A stretch of 64,000 bases of DNA, taken from assembly GCA_963716925.1 (NCBI GenBank), contig CAVQUX010000010.1, forward strand, positions 682,001 through 746,000, given 5' to 3'. A model generated the notes under the pieces. The model was not told the DNA's origin. It did not search any database and was given only the letters and a program-made list of their open reading frames with translations. This DNA comes from DAISKN01 sp963716925 (GTDB taxonomy: Bacteria > Acidobacteriota > Vicinamibacteria > Marinacidobacterales > SMYC01). A program made the position numbers and the translations under genes. Shown piece after piece: positions 52,414-63,392 of this stretch (position 1 is the first letter of the stretch; each line of letters starts with the position of its first letter).

Positions 52414-54822
52414 TTACTCCCTCCGAAGGGCAATCGCCGGATGGAGAGACGCCGCCCTTCGCGCGGGAACGTAGCAGGCGAGAAACGCCACGACGAACAG
52501 CCCCGCGCCAATCACGACGACCGTGGATGTGGCGAAGGGCGAGATGCCCGACAGGGCGGCCGCGATGGCCCGGCTCACCAGGAAGATCCCCGGAATCCCG
52601 ATGGCGAACCCGATCGCGACCAGAAGCAGACCCTCTCGGACGACGAGGCTCAGCACGTCGACCTGCCGCGCGCCCAGAGCCATCCGGAGCCCGATCTCGT
52701 GGGTGCGTCTCGAGACGGAAAAGGCGATGACACCGTAGATCCCGATCGCCGCAAGAAAAAGCGCGAGCCCGCCGAAGCCGGAAAGAATTCGGTTCAAGAG
52801 CCGCATCCCGACGAAGAACTGGGCGATGAAATCCTCCATCGTCTTGAACTCCGCCGCGGAGAGCTTGGGGTCGATCCGGAGAATCGTCTCGCGCGCGGGG
52901 CCGGTGAGTGCCAGCGGATCCGATTCCGCACGAACGGCGACACTCACGCTCCGCGCAGGCGATTGCGCTTGGGGTAAGTAGATGATGGGCTGCGATACAT
53001 CCGCATCGAAGCGGAAGACATCCTCCCGCACGTTGGCGACGACGCCCACGATCTCCCGGCTCGCCTCCTGGAGCCGAATCCTCTCCCCGATCGGATTCCC
53101 GCCGGAGAAATAGGTGCGGACCATCGCCTCGTTGACCAGGGCCACGGGCGGCGACTCGGGACGATCCGAACGTTGAAACGACCGGCCCTGGAACAGGGAC
53201 ACCCGGAACACGTCGAGGTATCCCGGGTCGATAGTGACGACGGTCGCGGTCGGTCGCTCTTCTTCCTCGGTGACGCCTTCGATGGCGAACGTCATGGTCG
53301 GAGGAAGCGGGCTCCGTGGCAGATGGTCGACGGCGGTTGACGCAGTGACGCCCGGGAGCGCACCGAGCTCTCGCTGAAGCTCTTCGAGGAAGCGGCTTCT
53401 CCGGGCGGGCTCGCCGTAGCGTTCCGCGGGAAGATCCAGCTGGAATACGAGAACGTTGTCGGTGCGGACCCCGGCCTCGAGATTCTGCGCGGCGGCGAAG
53501 GTGCGGACGAGAACGCCGGCGCCTGCGAGCATCACGAGCGCGAGCGTCACTTCGGCGACGACCAGACTCTTCGTGAGAAGCCGTCGACCGCCGCCGGTGC
53601 CCGCGCGGCCGCCTTCGTGAAGCGCGCCCATCAGGTTGGCCCGCGCCGTCGAGAGCGCGGGGGCGATACCGAAAGCGAGCCCCGCGAGAATGGAAACGGC
53701 GATCGAGAACAGGAAAACGCGACCGTCGGGCCTCGGAGCGAAGGCCGCCGACATCTGGTCGCCGAAGACCCCCGCCAGAAGCCGAATCCCCCAATACGAA
53801 AGCGTCGTCCCCAGGGCGCCGGCGACGAAGGCGAGGACGAAAGCTTCGAGGAGGAGCTGTCTCAGGATGCGCCCGCGCGAGGCGCCCATCGCGGTACGGA
53901 CGGCGAACTCCCGCTGCCGATCCACGCCGCGGGCCAGGTACAGGTTCGCGATGTTCGCGCAGGCGATGAGGAGGACGAAGAGCAGAGCCCCCTGGAGCAG
54001 CGACATGAGCTCCTTGTTTCCCCCGGAGGCGAGCTGCTCGCGCATCGTCCGGAGGAGGACGGTGAGCTCACGGTTCGCATCGGGGTAGTCCCGGGCAAGA
54101 CGCGCGGCGACGACCCCAAGCTCCTCCCGCGCCTTCTCGAGGGAGACGTCCTCTCTCAGGCGACCGATGATGCTGATGTTCTTGAGGTCCCTGGGCGTCT
54201 CTCCCCTCCGCAAGACGAGGGGTTTCCAGAGATCGATTCGGGGGTCCAGGAACTCGAATCCCTTTTCCATTACCCCTCGGACCAGGTGAGGCTCGCCGTC
54301 GATATCGATCGTCCGTCCGACCAGCGTCCGGTCGGAGGCGAAACGGGTTTGCCAGAAGTCGTAACTCAGGACCACCACCCGCTCGCTTCCCGCCTGATAA
54401 TCCGACGGCTGCAGGATCTGCCCGACACCCGCCCCTTCACCGAAGATCTCGAAGAACCCGGAGCTCGCCGAGATCCCGATGATGGGCTCCGGCAGGTCCC
54501 CCTCCGTCAAGCTCAGGGCCGCTGGCTGTAGCGCGCTCAGGTACTCGAACGCGTCGGTACCGTCGCGAAAATCCAGGAAGTTGTCGGCCGAGGTGAGATT
54601 GAAGCCTATGATCGGATTCGACGGATTGGCTTCCCAGAGCATCACCAGCCGGTCGGGGTCGCGGAAGGGAAGAGGGCGGAGAAGGATGGCGTCCACCATG
54701 CTGAAGACCGTGGTGTTGCCGGCGATTGCGATCCCGATGGAGAGGACGGCGAGGACACTCACGATGGGGGTCTTCGAGAGCGTTCGAAGACCGAGACGAA
54801 CGTCCTGAAACAGGTCACGCAC
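52414..54822 (-). CDS. ADOP-type ABC transporter permease (duplicated MacB/FtsX)
   Basis: 802 aa from GTG 54822, with AGGGGG upstream. Opening residues RDLFQDVRLGLRTL and a hydrophobic helix followed by GNTTVFSMVDAILLRPLPF are the signature of acidobacterial duplicated orphan permeases. Two MacB-type periplasmic regions alternate with two FtsX four-helix units (FVLLIACANIANLYLARGV; ALFLAAIGIYGVIAFSVSRR). No ATPase gene is adjacent, which is usual for this family. It is convergent with the GMC gene. A role in export or envelope lipid or protein handling is inferred from MacB relatives. Confidence 0.92.
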   Translation of the reverse strand: MRDLFQDVRLGLRTLSKTPIVSVLAVLSIGIAIAGNTTVFSMVDAILLRPLPFRDPDRLVMLWEANPSNPIIGFNLTSADNFLDFRDGTDAFEYLSALQPAALSLTEGDLPEPIIGISASSGFFEIFGEGAGVGQILQPSDYQAGSERVVVLSYDFWQTRFASDRTLVGRTIDIDGEPHLVRGVMEKGFEFLDPRIDLWKPLVLRRGETPRDLKNISIIGRLREDVSLEKAREELGVVAARLARDYPDANRELTVLLRTMREQLASGGNKELMSLLQGALLFVLLIACANIANLYLARGVDRQREFAVRTAMGASRGRILRQLLLEAFVLAFVAGALGTTLSYWGIRLLAGVFGDQMSAAFAPRPDGRVFLFSIAVSILAGLAFGIAPALSTARANLMGALHEGGRAGTGGGRRLLTKSLVVAEVTLALVMLAGAGVLVRTFAAAQNLEAGVRTDNVLVFQLDLPAERYGEPARRSRFLEELQRELGALPGVTASTAVDHLPRSPLPPTMTFAIEGVTEEEERPTATVVTIDPGYLDVFRVSLFQGRSFQRSDRPESPPVALVNEAMVRTYFSGGNPIGERIRLQEASREIVGVVANVREDVFRFDADVSQPIIYLPQAQSPARSVSVAVRAESDPLALTGPARETILRIDPKLSAAEFKTMEDFIAQFFVGMRLLNRILSGFGGLALFLAAIGIYGVIAFSVSRRTHEIGLRMALGARQVDVLSLVVREGLLLVAIGFAIGIPGIFLVSRAIAAALSGISPFATSTVVVIGAGLFVVAFLACYVPARRAASLHPAIALRRE

Positions 54823-54970
54823 GGCATCCCCCTGGAAGTGCCTTTTACTGCACAACCTATCTACGGGAAAGGGCCTCCCCGGGTTCCCCCAAACGGGCGG
54901 CCCACCTACTCGCGAGCACGGGGAGCGGCTCGAGCTGCTATGATCCGCCGCGTTTCAGGAGGTCGAACCC

Positions 54971-56134
54971 ATGGATCGACGTAGATTTCTCGAAACGGCG
55001 GGAGTAGCGGCGCTCGGGGCTGGACTCACCCGGTGCAGCTCTCGTTCCGTTCCATCGAACGTCCCCCGCCCCCCGGTTCACCTGACCCCCGCCGACGTTT
55101 CGTGGGATCGGATCATCCGGACCACGGTGGGTCTCAGGCCCCATCGGGACGCGGGATTCGTGCTGCGCCCGGAAAAGCTCGATCACAAGACCGTGATCCA
55201 CAACTACGGGCACGGCGGCGCGGGCATTTCCCTGGGATGGGGAACGGGTCAGATCGCCGCCGACATGGCGCTCTCTCATCTCGACCGCCGCGCCGCGGTC
55301 ATCGGCTGCGGCTCGGTAGGCCTCACCTGTGCGCGAGAGCTCCAGCGCCGCGGCTTCGAGGTCACGATCTACGCCATGGCCGTGCCACCCGATACCACGT
55401 CGAACATGGCCTTCGCCGGCTTCACGCCAACGGCGTGGCTCGTCGACCTGAAGCACCTCACCCCGGAGTGGGAAGAGCAGTTCCGCCGCGCCGTGACCAT
55501 CGCGTATCGCAAGCTCCAGCTTCTGGTGGGACGCCGCTACGGGATCTCCTGGGTTTCGACCTACACCCCGACGAACGATGCCCAGGCGGCCTCGGGCTCG
55601 ATCGAGCTCCTCCCCGCAGAAGTGCAGACGGGTCAAGTGCTGCTGCAGCCGGGCGAGCATCCTTTCCCCACGACCTACGCGGTGCAGGGTCTCATGATGC
55701 GGATCGAGCCCTCGATCTATCTCGACGCGCTCGTCGAGGACTTCGAACGATCCGGAGGCCGTATCGTGATCCGAAAGCTCGACACGAGGAACGACCTGAT
55801 GTGGCTTCCGGAATCTCTCGTCGTCAACTGCAGCGGCATTGGATCCAAAGCGCTCTTCGGCGATGAGGAGCTGGTTCCCCTGAAAGGACAGTTGACCGTC
55901 GTGGTGCCCCAGAGCGAAGTCAACTATTCGACGAACGGAGGCGTTTCCGCTCCGAGCTCCGTCCCTGGAAACGGACTGCACATGATGCCGCGCTCGGACG
56001 GCATCATCCTCGGCGGCATCGCCCAGCGCGGAGTGTGGAGCCTCGACGTCGACGAGACGGAGCGCAAGCGGATCGTGGACGGGCACATCGAGCTCTTTGA
56101 TTCGATGCGCGCTCCGGTCACGCGACAGAGCTGA
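54971..56134 (+). CDS. Tat-exported FAD-dependent (DAO-like) oxidoreductase
   Basis: 387 aa with a perfect AGGAGGT ribosome site. The N-terminus MDRRRFLETAGVAALGAGLT is a Tat signal. HNYGHGGAGISLGWGTG followed by AAVIGCGSVGLTCARELQRRG gives the FAD-binding fold of D-amino-acid-oxidase-like enzymes. VVNCSGIGSKALFGDEELVPLKGQ and the C-terminal IILGGIAQRGVWS fit the DAO family. Expected role: periplasmic oxidation of an amine or D-amino acid. The gene is divergent from the ADOP permease (148 bp) and its stop lies 4 bp from the convergent BNR gene. Confidence 0.88.
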   Translation: MDRRRFLETAGVAALGAGLTRCSSRSVPSNVPRPPVHLTPADVSWDRIIRTTVGLRPHRDAGFVLRPEKLDHKTVIHNYGHGGAGISLGWGTGQIAADMALSHLDRRAAVIGCGSVGLTCARELQRRGFEVTIYAMAVPPDTTSNMAFAGFTPTAWLVDLKHLTPEWEEQFRRAVTIAYRKLQLLVGRRYGISWVSTYTPTNDAQAASGSIELLPAEVQTGQVLLQPGEHPFPTTYAVQGLMMRIEPSIYLDALVEDFERSGGRIVIRKLDTRNDLMWLPESLVVNCSGIGSKALFGDEELVPLKGQLTVVVPQSEVNYSTNGGVSAPSSVPGNGLHMMPRSDGIILGGIAQRGVWSLDVDETERKRIVDGHIELFDSMRAPVTRQS

Positions 56135-56138
56135 TTCG

Positions 56139-59100
56139 TCAGTTCGTCTTCCGGACGAGGATCGGAAGGCCCTTCTCCTGGAGCATCGCGTTCAACGTCG
56201 CGAGATCGGTCGCGAACGACTGATCGAGACGTACCTTGAGCTCCGCGATCTGCCGCTGGAACATCTCGTGGACCGCGATTTGCTGGGTCGTAGGCGCGAA
56301 GTCCGCGGTCCCGATGCCGTTCGCGAGATGGGAGAGCTTGAAGACGAGCCGGGACGGCCACCTCAGGGCATCCTGGCCGCGTCCCGTCTGCTTCATCTCA
56401 TGGAGGTTCTCCTCGACGGCGATGAACTTCTTGTCGAGCTCGTCGATCGCCTTGGAAACGGTCTCGTCCTCCGTCGCCAGCTCCTTCAGGTCGTAGAGCT
56501 GCTTCCGCGCCCACTCGAGCTGATGGATCATCTCGACGACCGCGTTCATGTCGTCTCGGATCTGGAGGAGGCGCACCGACTGCGCTTCGATGTCCGCGAG
56601 AGTGCCCTCGGAGTTGGGGTCCTTCCGGAGCTCCAGGGTCTGGCTCATCTGCTCGTCTCCGACCTTCAGCGTCACGGTGTATATGCCCGGAGGAGCGAGG
56701 ACGCGGATGCGGCCTCCGAAGCCGGCGTAGGGACGAGTGCCGTCGTCCCCCATCTTGACCCAGGGCGCGTAGAGGGGCTTCGTGCGGAGCTTCAGCTCCT
56801 TCGAAGGCTCGTAGGTCAAGTCCCACCACACGCGGTTGATTCCCGCGTCCTTGGTTCCATCGAGGGTCCTGACCGTCTCTCCCTTCGCGTTCTTGATCTC
56901 GAGCTTGACGTCTTTCTCGGTCGCCGCCTTCAGGTAATAGTTGAGCGACGATCCATAGGGCGGATTGACCCCCTGAGTCTGATCGTCGAAGTCCATCATC
57001 GGCTCGGTAATGAGTATGAAGCGGTAGGCGGGACGAGGCGCCATGAGGTGGGAGCTCTTGGCGAGGACTTCCGAGGTCACCTGCTGGAGGGGAGAGATGT
57101 CGTCGAGGATCCAGAAGCCGCGCCCATAGGTCGCGACGACGAGGTCGTTGAAGTTCTCCTGGACCGTGATCCAGTGGACTGGAGCGTGCGGGAGGCCCGA
57201 CTGCAGGGGAAGCCACTTTCCGCCGTCGTCGAAGGAAACGTAGAGCGCGTTCTCGACTCCGAGATAGAGGAGACCCTTCCGGACGGGATCCTCGCGGACG
57301 CAGTGGGCGTAGCTCAACGGGCTACGCGGGACCGTGGCACTCAGGGACTTCCATGTACGCCCATAGTCCGTCGTCTTGTAGACGAACGGGTCGCGGTTGT
57401 TCACCTGGTGGAGATCGACGGTGATATAGGCAGCACCGGATTCGTAGCGCGAAGGCTCGATGTTGCTGACCGTGCCCCAGGGCGGAAGGCCCGGGATGCT
57501 GCCGGTGACGTCGGACCAGGTCTGGCCTGCGTCCCTTGTCACGTGCAGGCGGCCGTCGTTCGTTCCCGCCCAGAGGGTCCCCTTTTCCCGCGGAGACTCG
57601 GCGATGGCGAATACCACGCCGGCGTACTCCACGCCCACGTTGTCGGGGTTGAGTCCACCCGAGATGAGCTGGCGCTCCTTGTCGTTGAGCGTCAGGTCCG
57701 GGCTGATGCGCTCCCAGCTCCCGCCACCGTTCGTCGTCCGGTGGATCATCTGGCTTCCGGCGTAGATCGTGTTTCGGTCGTGGGGAGACATCGCGAGCGG
57801 GAAAGTCCACTGGAAGCGGTATTCGAGCTCTTCCGCGGGCCAGCCCACGGTGTTGTCCGGCCAGATCTCGACGCGTTGCACATGGCGGGTCTTTTCGTTG
57901 AACCGGTCGACGATGCCTCCGACGCTGCCGAGCCCGGAAGCGGTTGCCCAGACGATGTTGCTGTCGACGGGATCGGGGATGGCGAATCCGCTTTCGCCGC
58001 CTCCAACGGAATGCCACAGGCTTCTGGGGATGGGCCCCGGCCCGTCGCCGCCGAATCCCGCGGAAAGACGGCTGTTGCTCGGACCCCTCGTCGAGGGTCC
58101 GTCCTGCCGATTCCCATAGACGTTGTAGGGAACCTCGTTGTCGACGGCCACGTGGTACATCTGGGCGACGGGCAGCTCGACGCTGTGCCAGCTCTTTCCG
58201 CGATTCACCGTGATGCTCAGGCCACCATCGTGGCTCACGATCCGGCGCGAGGTGTCCGTGGGATCGATCCACATGTCGTGGTTGTCTCCTCCGGCGACTT
58301 CGGTGCCCGTCGGATCCTTGATGGTCTCGCCGCCGTCCAGGGTGTAGCTGAAACCCGCGGTGAGGAAGAACACCTCGTTCTCGTCATCCGGAGCGATGGC
58401 GAAGCGGGAGTAATAATGAGTGCGGCCCGCGAGGTTCCGGTCGTAGCTCACGAGCTTCCAGTTCTCGCCGCCGTCGTCGGAGCGCCAGAGCTCGCCGCTT
58501 TCGACTTCCTCGCCCTCCTTGGACGGAACGCCGTCGGCCGTCTCGATGAGAGCGTAGACGCGGTTCGAGTTGGAGGGTGCGACGCCGACCGCCACCTTCC
58601 CCACGGGGAGCTTGGGAAGTCCTTTTTCCTTGAGGCGGGTCCAGCTCTCGCCTCCGTCCTTCGAGACGAAGAGGCCGCTTCCCGGCCCGCCGCTCGTTCT
58701 TCCCCAGGTGTGGATCTCGAGCTGCCACATTCCTGCGAAGAGTATCCGGGGATTGTTCGGATCCATGGCGAGGTCGGAGCAGCCGGTATTCTCATCGACG
58801 AAGAGCACCTTCTTCCAGGTGACGCCGCCGTCGGTGGTGCGGAACACTCCCCTTTCCGGCTGCGGGCCGTAGCTGTGTCCCATGGCGGCGGCGATAGACG
58901 ACGTCGGGGTTCGTCGGATGGACGATGACCCGGCCGATGCGCCCGGTCTCGGTGAGCCCCATGTGCTTCCAGCTCTTGCCCCCGTCGGTCGATTTGTAGA
59001 TGCCGTTTCCGAGAGAGATGTTGCTCCGGATGAAGGTCTCGCCCGTTCCCGCCCACACGATCTGAGGATCGGAAGGCGCGATGGCGAGCGAACCGATCGA

Positions 59101-59358
59101 CGAGACCGGCTGGTCGTCGAAAATCGGCTTCCAGTGGATTCCGCCGTCCTCGGACTTGAAGATGCCCCCGGAAGCGGCGCCGGCGTAGTAGACGTTGGGG
59201 TTTCCCGGCTCTCCGACGCCCGCGATCACACGGTTCCCCTCGGGACCGATGTATCGGTACTTGAGCTGCTTGTAGATGTCGGGGCTTCCTGGATCGACGG
59301 GCTGAGCGAATACGGGAACGGCGCCGAGGGACAGAACGAGAATGACGTTTCTGAGCAT
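56139..59358 (-). CDS. Secreted BNR/sortilin-type beta-propeller protein, one frameshift
   Basis: About 1072 residues when the frame is restored; signal peptide MLRNVILVLSLGAVPVFAQP. Many S-x-D-G-G-x-x-W Asp-box repeats (FKSEDGGIHWKP, YKSTDGGKSWKH, FVSKDGGESWTR, WRSDDGGENWKL, YKTTDYGRTWKS) give a large VPS10/sialidase-like propeller. A C-terminal region with YGRGFWILDDISPL and a coiled-coil-like tail follow. An extra C near 58893-58900 shifts the frame: upstream reads VIVHPTNPDVVY, and downstream resumes AAMGHSYGPQPERG. Length is 3n+1. Proteins of this type are common in Acidobacteriota and Bacteroidota, with mostly unknown substrates. Confidence 0.82.
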
Positions 59359-59488
59359 CTTGAGACCTCGTGGATTGGGGGCGGATCCTATCACCGGGAC
59401 GCCCGAGGGAGGCGACGAACCTGGGGCGCGATTCCGGTGGACGAGGCGAACCAACCCGTTGGGGGACTCTGCCCCGCCGGCTTCAGAA

Positions 59489-60260
59489 TCAACGAACGGC
59501 GACGAGAAAGAGGCGCGGAAACGGAAGGAGGACCATTCCATCGGTTCCAGCCGGATAGGCTTCGGCGATGCGGGCGGTATAGTCCGTGAGAAATCTTGCC
59601 CTCTCCGTCTCGTCCAGAGGACCGAGAAACGGCCGGAGCGCGGTCGAGCCCAGGAAGTCCACGATGCCCGCCGCACCGTCCAGCGGATGATGGTAAGTCG
59701 TGCGCCAGACATCGACCCGGGCGCAGAGCGGCTTCAGCAGCTCGTAGTAGGCCCGGGGCGCCTGCAGAAGCCTCGCGGGCTTCGTCGGCGTTCGCGAGCT
59801 TCCCCGACCACGGGCCGCACGCCGCGGTGTCGAGCATCAACCGATGGCTCGGCTCCCCGAGATTGTCCGGCATCTGCACCGCGAGCACCCCGCCCGGGGC
59901 GAGCGTGGCCGTGAGCCGTTTCATCACCGCGGCGTGATCGGGCACCCATTGGAACGCGGCGTTCGAGAAGAGGAGATCGGGACTCTCTTCCGGTAGCCAC
60001 TGAGCCAGGTCGGCAAAGACGAAGGTGCGCGACGGGAGCACCCGGCGCGCCTCGGCCAGCATTTCTTCGGAATTGTCGACGCCCACGATGTCCGCGTCCG
60101 GATAGGCATCCGCCAGGAGCGCGGTCGAGTTTCCCGGACCGCAGCCGAGGTCGTAGATTCGCCCGGGAGACGAGAGGGGCACTTGCGAGAGGAGATCGCG
60201 CGCGGGGCGCGCGCGCTCGTCGGCGAACCTCAAATAGTGCCGCGGTGACCAGGAGCTCAT
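59489..60260 (-). CDS. Trans-aconitate 2-methyltransferase-like protein, one frameshift
   Basis: About 256 residues when restored. The N-terminus is MSSWSPRHYLRFADERARPA and motif I is YDLGCGPGNSTALLADAYP. VGVDNSEEMLAEAR and LLFSNAAFQWVPDH match the Tam family of SAM methyltransferases. After ANADEAR one extra base (59774-59779) breaks the frame; the next frame reads RLLQAPRAYYELLKPL, YHHPLDGAAGIVDFLGS and ends PFPRLFLVAVR at TGA 59489. Length is 3n+1. A GTG at 60275 overlapping the preceding stop is an alternative start. Expected activity is methylation of small carboxylic acids such as aconitate. Confidence 0.78.
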
Positions 60261-60271
60261 CGCGAACAGCG

Positions 60272-61200
60272 TCACCCGCGAGGAGGCCAGGGGTCGCGGA
60301 CTTCGAGAACGTCCCGCTCCCAGGCCGCCGCGGTCGGCCGCGGCGGCGTACGTCGTCTCGAGAAATTCCAGGAGCGACTCCGTCCGGATCGGGTGCCTCG
60401 CGGACCGCGTCGTACGGAAGGAAGAACTCGCCCCAGTCCCCGCTGTAGAACGCCGCCTCGGGCTTCACCTTCTCCTCGCCGAAGCCCCCGGGAGCGGGAT
60501 AGGCATAGGAGTAGAAGGCCGCCTTCGGGAACTTGTCGTTTCCCGGCCAGAACCCGCAGCTGCTCACCTCATGCGAGTAGGCCTCGCGCGTGATCCAGTC
60601 GGGGAGGTTCGGTATGCCGCCGGGGTGCAGGGGAGCGCGCCGCCCGGAGAAGCGCGTCACCGCGAGGTCGAAGCTCCCCCAGAAGAAGTGCACCGGGCTC
60701 ACCTTGCCCCGGTAACGGCTCCGGAACTGCTTGAGCACGCGGTCGGCCTGGACCAGCGACAGGAAGAACCGGTGGGCGGCTTCCGCATCGTACGCCCGGT
60801 GCGCCCGGTCCTCGTCGAGGGGGGTCTGGTCCTCGATCTCGTTCGGCTTCCGATGGATCCTCACCTCGAAGCCGAGGGCCGACAGGCTCTCGAGGACCTC
60901 TCCATAGAAGTCCGCGACCGTCTTCGGCTCGAGGGCGATGCTCTTCTCGGACCCGTCGCTCGCCTTCACGCGCAGAACATGCTCGACGAAGTCGAAGTCG
61001 ATGTCGACCGTTCGATCGCCGAACGGTATCGGCGACGTACCGAGGCCGCGCGACGTCACGTAGAGAGTGACGTGCCAGGAGTGGTTGACCCAGGGCGATC
61101 GGGCGAGCCGGATCTTCCCGACGATCTGGGTCCACCGGTGGAGCGTCGCGCAGGTGTCCTTCCAGCCCTCGTAGGGGATTCCCGGCCAGGCGGCGTTCAT
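60272..61200 (-). CDS. DUF5996-family protein, two frameshifts
   Basis: About 308 residues when restored. It begins MNAAWPGIPYEGWKDTCATL and contains HRWTQIVGKIRLARSPWVNH, FFWGSFDLAVTRFSGRRAP and a C-terminal SYAYPAPGGF ... EAAFYSGDWGEFFLPY, a pattern I associate with DUF5996. The function is unknown. Two extra bases near the 3' end (60380-60382 and 60320-60324) must be removed to read AVREAPD, ESLLEFLETTYAAAADRGG and WERDVLEVRDPWPPRG, ending at TGA 60272. Total length is 3n+2, as expected for two insertions. Its ATG overlaps the stop of the S9 peptidase gene (ATGA), indicating coupling. Confidence 0.72.
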
Positions 61201-63254
61201 TGATTCTCGGTAGTCGCCGGCTTTTCGCCCTTCGCGTCCTTCGCCGGGGCTTTCTCCCAGACGTACTCGCGGCCCATGCAATGCTTCTCGAACCAGTCGA
61301 GCTCGACGTTCACCTTGAAGAGCTCGTGGCGCAGCTCCTGCCAACCGTGAGGCTCGCGGGGAGCGATGTAGAGGTGGGTGTCGACCCCGTTCGACTTGAG
61401 CGCCTGGTAGAGCTCCACCGACTGCGGCGGCGGAACCCGAACGTCTTTCTCTCCCACCAGGATGATCGTCGGAGTCTTCGCCTTGTAGATGTCCTTCAAC
61501 GGAGAGTTGTTCCAATAGGCGTCGATGGGAGCGTCTTCCTGCCAGGGCGTTCCTCCGAACCACGGGGTGCGGTAGATGCGGACGTCGCTCTGGGCGTACA
61601 TCGAGATCCAGTTCACCGCGCCCGCGCCCGAGGAAGCGGCCTTGAATCGGTCGGTGTGAGTGATGATCTTGTTGGTCATGTGGCCGCCGCCGCTCCAGCC
61701 CATCTTCACCATGCGGTCGCCGTCCACGAGGCCCTTGGCGATGAGATGGTCGACCCCGGTCATCACGTCGAGGTGCGCCTGATGGAAATAGTGTCCCACC
61801 ATGTCCCGGAGGAAGGGGTCGCCGTAGCCGGTGCTGCCCCGGTAGTTCGGTTGAAACACGAAGTAGCCCTTCGACGTCAGCACCGGGATGTACTCGCTCC
61901 AGCGGCCGAAGCCGAACTTGTCGGAGGCCGCGGGTCCGCCGTGGGTCTGTGCCGCGAGCGCGTACCGCTTTCCTTCCTGGTAGTCGAGCGGGTAGTAGAG
62001 GAGCCCTTCGACCTCGACGCCGTCCGCACCCGTCCACCGCACCGCCTCCTGGCGGGGAATCCGGAAGTCCCTGGCCAGATGGTCGTAGACCCGGCTCACT
62101 TTCGTGGGAGTTCCTCCGGCCGCGGGAAGGACGTGAATGTCGCCGGCGTTCTCGCGCTGGTCGATACCGAAGACGTGCTTCGCTGCGGCGGGGACGTAGT
62201 GCCACTGGACGAGGGAGTGGTCTCCGCGGGTGAGCTGGGTAAGGGCCTCGGAAGCGACATCGACTCGAAAGAGCTCGCTCCGCACGCCGGTATTCGCGGT
62301 GAAGAACAGGGAGCCTCCGTCCGCGGACCAGCTCGCGTCCTCGACCTCGTTGGACATCGAGTCGAGAAGCACGCGATGTGCTCCACCCTCCGAGGGCACC
62401 AGAAAGAGCTTGTCGTTGTAATAAGGGTCGAACTTGTCGTTGGAATCGGATAGGAACGAGACCCATTTCCCATCGGGAGAGAGCTCGGCCGCCGACTCTG
62501 CCACCGTATTTCGCGTGAGCTGACGGGCGTCAGTGCCGTCGGCTTTCATGAGCCAGACCTCACTCTGTCCGGCGCTTCCGTAGAGCGGCGTCGGCGATCG
62601 GTGGTGGGCGACGCGGGAGCCGTCGCGCGACAGGCGATAGCCGAGGATCGAGAAATCCCCGGAGGTGACGCGACCCGCTTCGGACGGCGCTCCGCTCGCG
62701 ACCGGCACGCGGAAGAGATGGACCTGCTTGTAATTCTCGTCGTAGGAGAAAACGTCGTCCTTGAGCTCGTCCTTCTTCTTCTCCTCTTCCGTCTTGGGCT
62801 CGGGAGCGAGGAAGTAGACGACGGAGCCGTCGGGCGAGAAGGCGGGGGACTTCACCGCGGAGGGATGCCTGGTAAGAGGCCGCGCCTCGCCTCCCCGGTT
62901 GCTGAGCAGGTAGAGCTGCTCGTGCTCGTCTTTCCCCCGCTTGGCGACGAAGACGATGGACGAGCCGTCCGGAGACCACCTCGGGCTCTTTTCTCCGTTC
63001 GCCCCATTGGTGAGCTGGATCTGGTTGCCGCCGTCGATGTCGACCCGCCAGATGTGGCTTACCCTCTCGTTCTTGTCCCAGTCCGCCTCGGCAAGCTCGA
63101 AGACCACCTGGGAGCCGTCTGGAGACAGCTGGACCTCCTGCATCTGCGGAACCTCGATGAGATCCACGATGCTCATCGGTTTCTGGCTCTGGCCGAACGC
63201 CAGGCCGCAGCAGAACAGAACCGAAATCCCGAAGGCCAACCGAGCTCTGGTCAT
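61197..63254 (-). CDS. Secreted S9 (prolyl oligopeptidase/DPP family) peptidase
   Basis: 685 aa with a signal peptide (MTRARLAFGISVLFCCGLAFG) and a GGAGGGA ribosome site. The N-terminal half is a TolB/DPP-IV-like beta-propeller with repeated SPDGS and SPRWSPDG motifs. The C-terminal alpha/beta-hydrolase domain has the S9 nucleophile elbow GWSGGGHMT, Asp in GEKDVRVP and His in APREPHGWQ. PNYRGSTGYGDPF is a typical S9 segment. Role: extracytoplasmic peptide or acyl-peptide hydrolysis. The protein is complete, and the downstream DUF5996 gene is translationally coupled to it. Confidence 0.92.
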   Translation of the reverse strand: MTRARLAFGISVLFCCGLAFGQSQKPMSIVDLIEVPQMQEVQLSPDGSQVVFELAEADWDKNERVSHIWRVDIDGGNQIQLTNGANGEKSPRWSPDGSSIVFVAKRGKDEHEQLYLLSNRGGEARPLTRHPSAVKSPAFSPDGSVVYFLAPEPKTEEEKKKDELKDDVFSYDENYKQVHLFRVPVASGAPSEAGRVTSGDFSILGYRLSRDGSRVAHHRSPTPLYGSAGQSEVWLMKADGTDARQLTRNTVAESAAELSPDGKWVSFLSDSNDKFDPYYNDKLFLVPSEGGAHRVLLDSMSNEVEDASWSADGGSLFFTANTGVRSELFRVDVASEALTQLTRGDHSLVQWHYVPAAAKHVFGIDQRENAGDIHVLPAAGGTPTKVSRVYDHLARDFRIPRQEAVRWTGADGVEVEGLLYYPLDYQEGKRYALAAQTHGGPAASDKFGFGRWSEYIPVLTSKGYFVFQPNYRGSTGYGDPFLRDMVGHYFHQAHLDVMTGVDHLIAKGLVDGDRMVKMGWSGGGHMTNKIITHTDRFKAASSGAGAVNWISMYAQSDVRIYRTPWFGGTPWQEDAPIDAYWNNSPLKDIYKAKTPTIILVGEKDVRVPPPQSVELYQALKSNGVDTHLYIAPREPHGWQELRHELFKVNVELDWFEKHCMGREYVWEKAPAKDAKGEKPATTENQ

Positions 63255-63392
63255 GACTTCCCTCCGCTTTGGGTGAACCGCGGCATAGATACCACACGGG
63301 CGGGCAAAGGTTCTAGCGCCGACAAGGGCGGGCCCGGGTCAAGCCCCACGGCATCGAGCACGACGAGGTTATACTTTCGCGCGGAGGTTCTC

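Noticed and set aside
7118..61200. Programmed +1 frameshifting as a common mechanism in these genes
   Set aside because: The seven sites share no slippery sequence or stop-codon context, and none has a matching leader structure. Sequencing error or decay is more economical.
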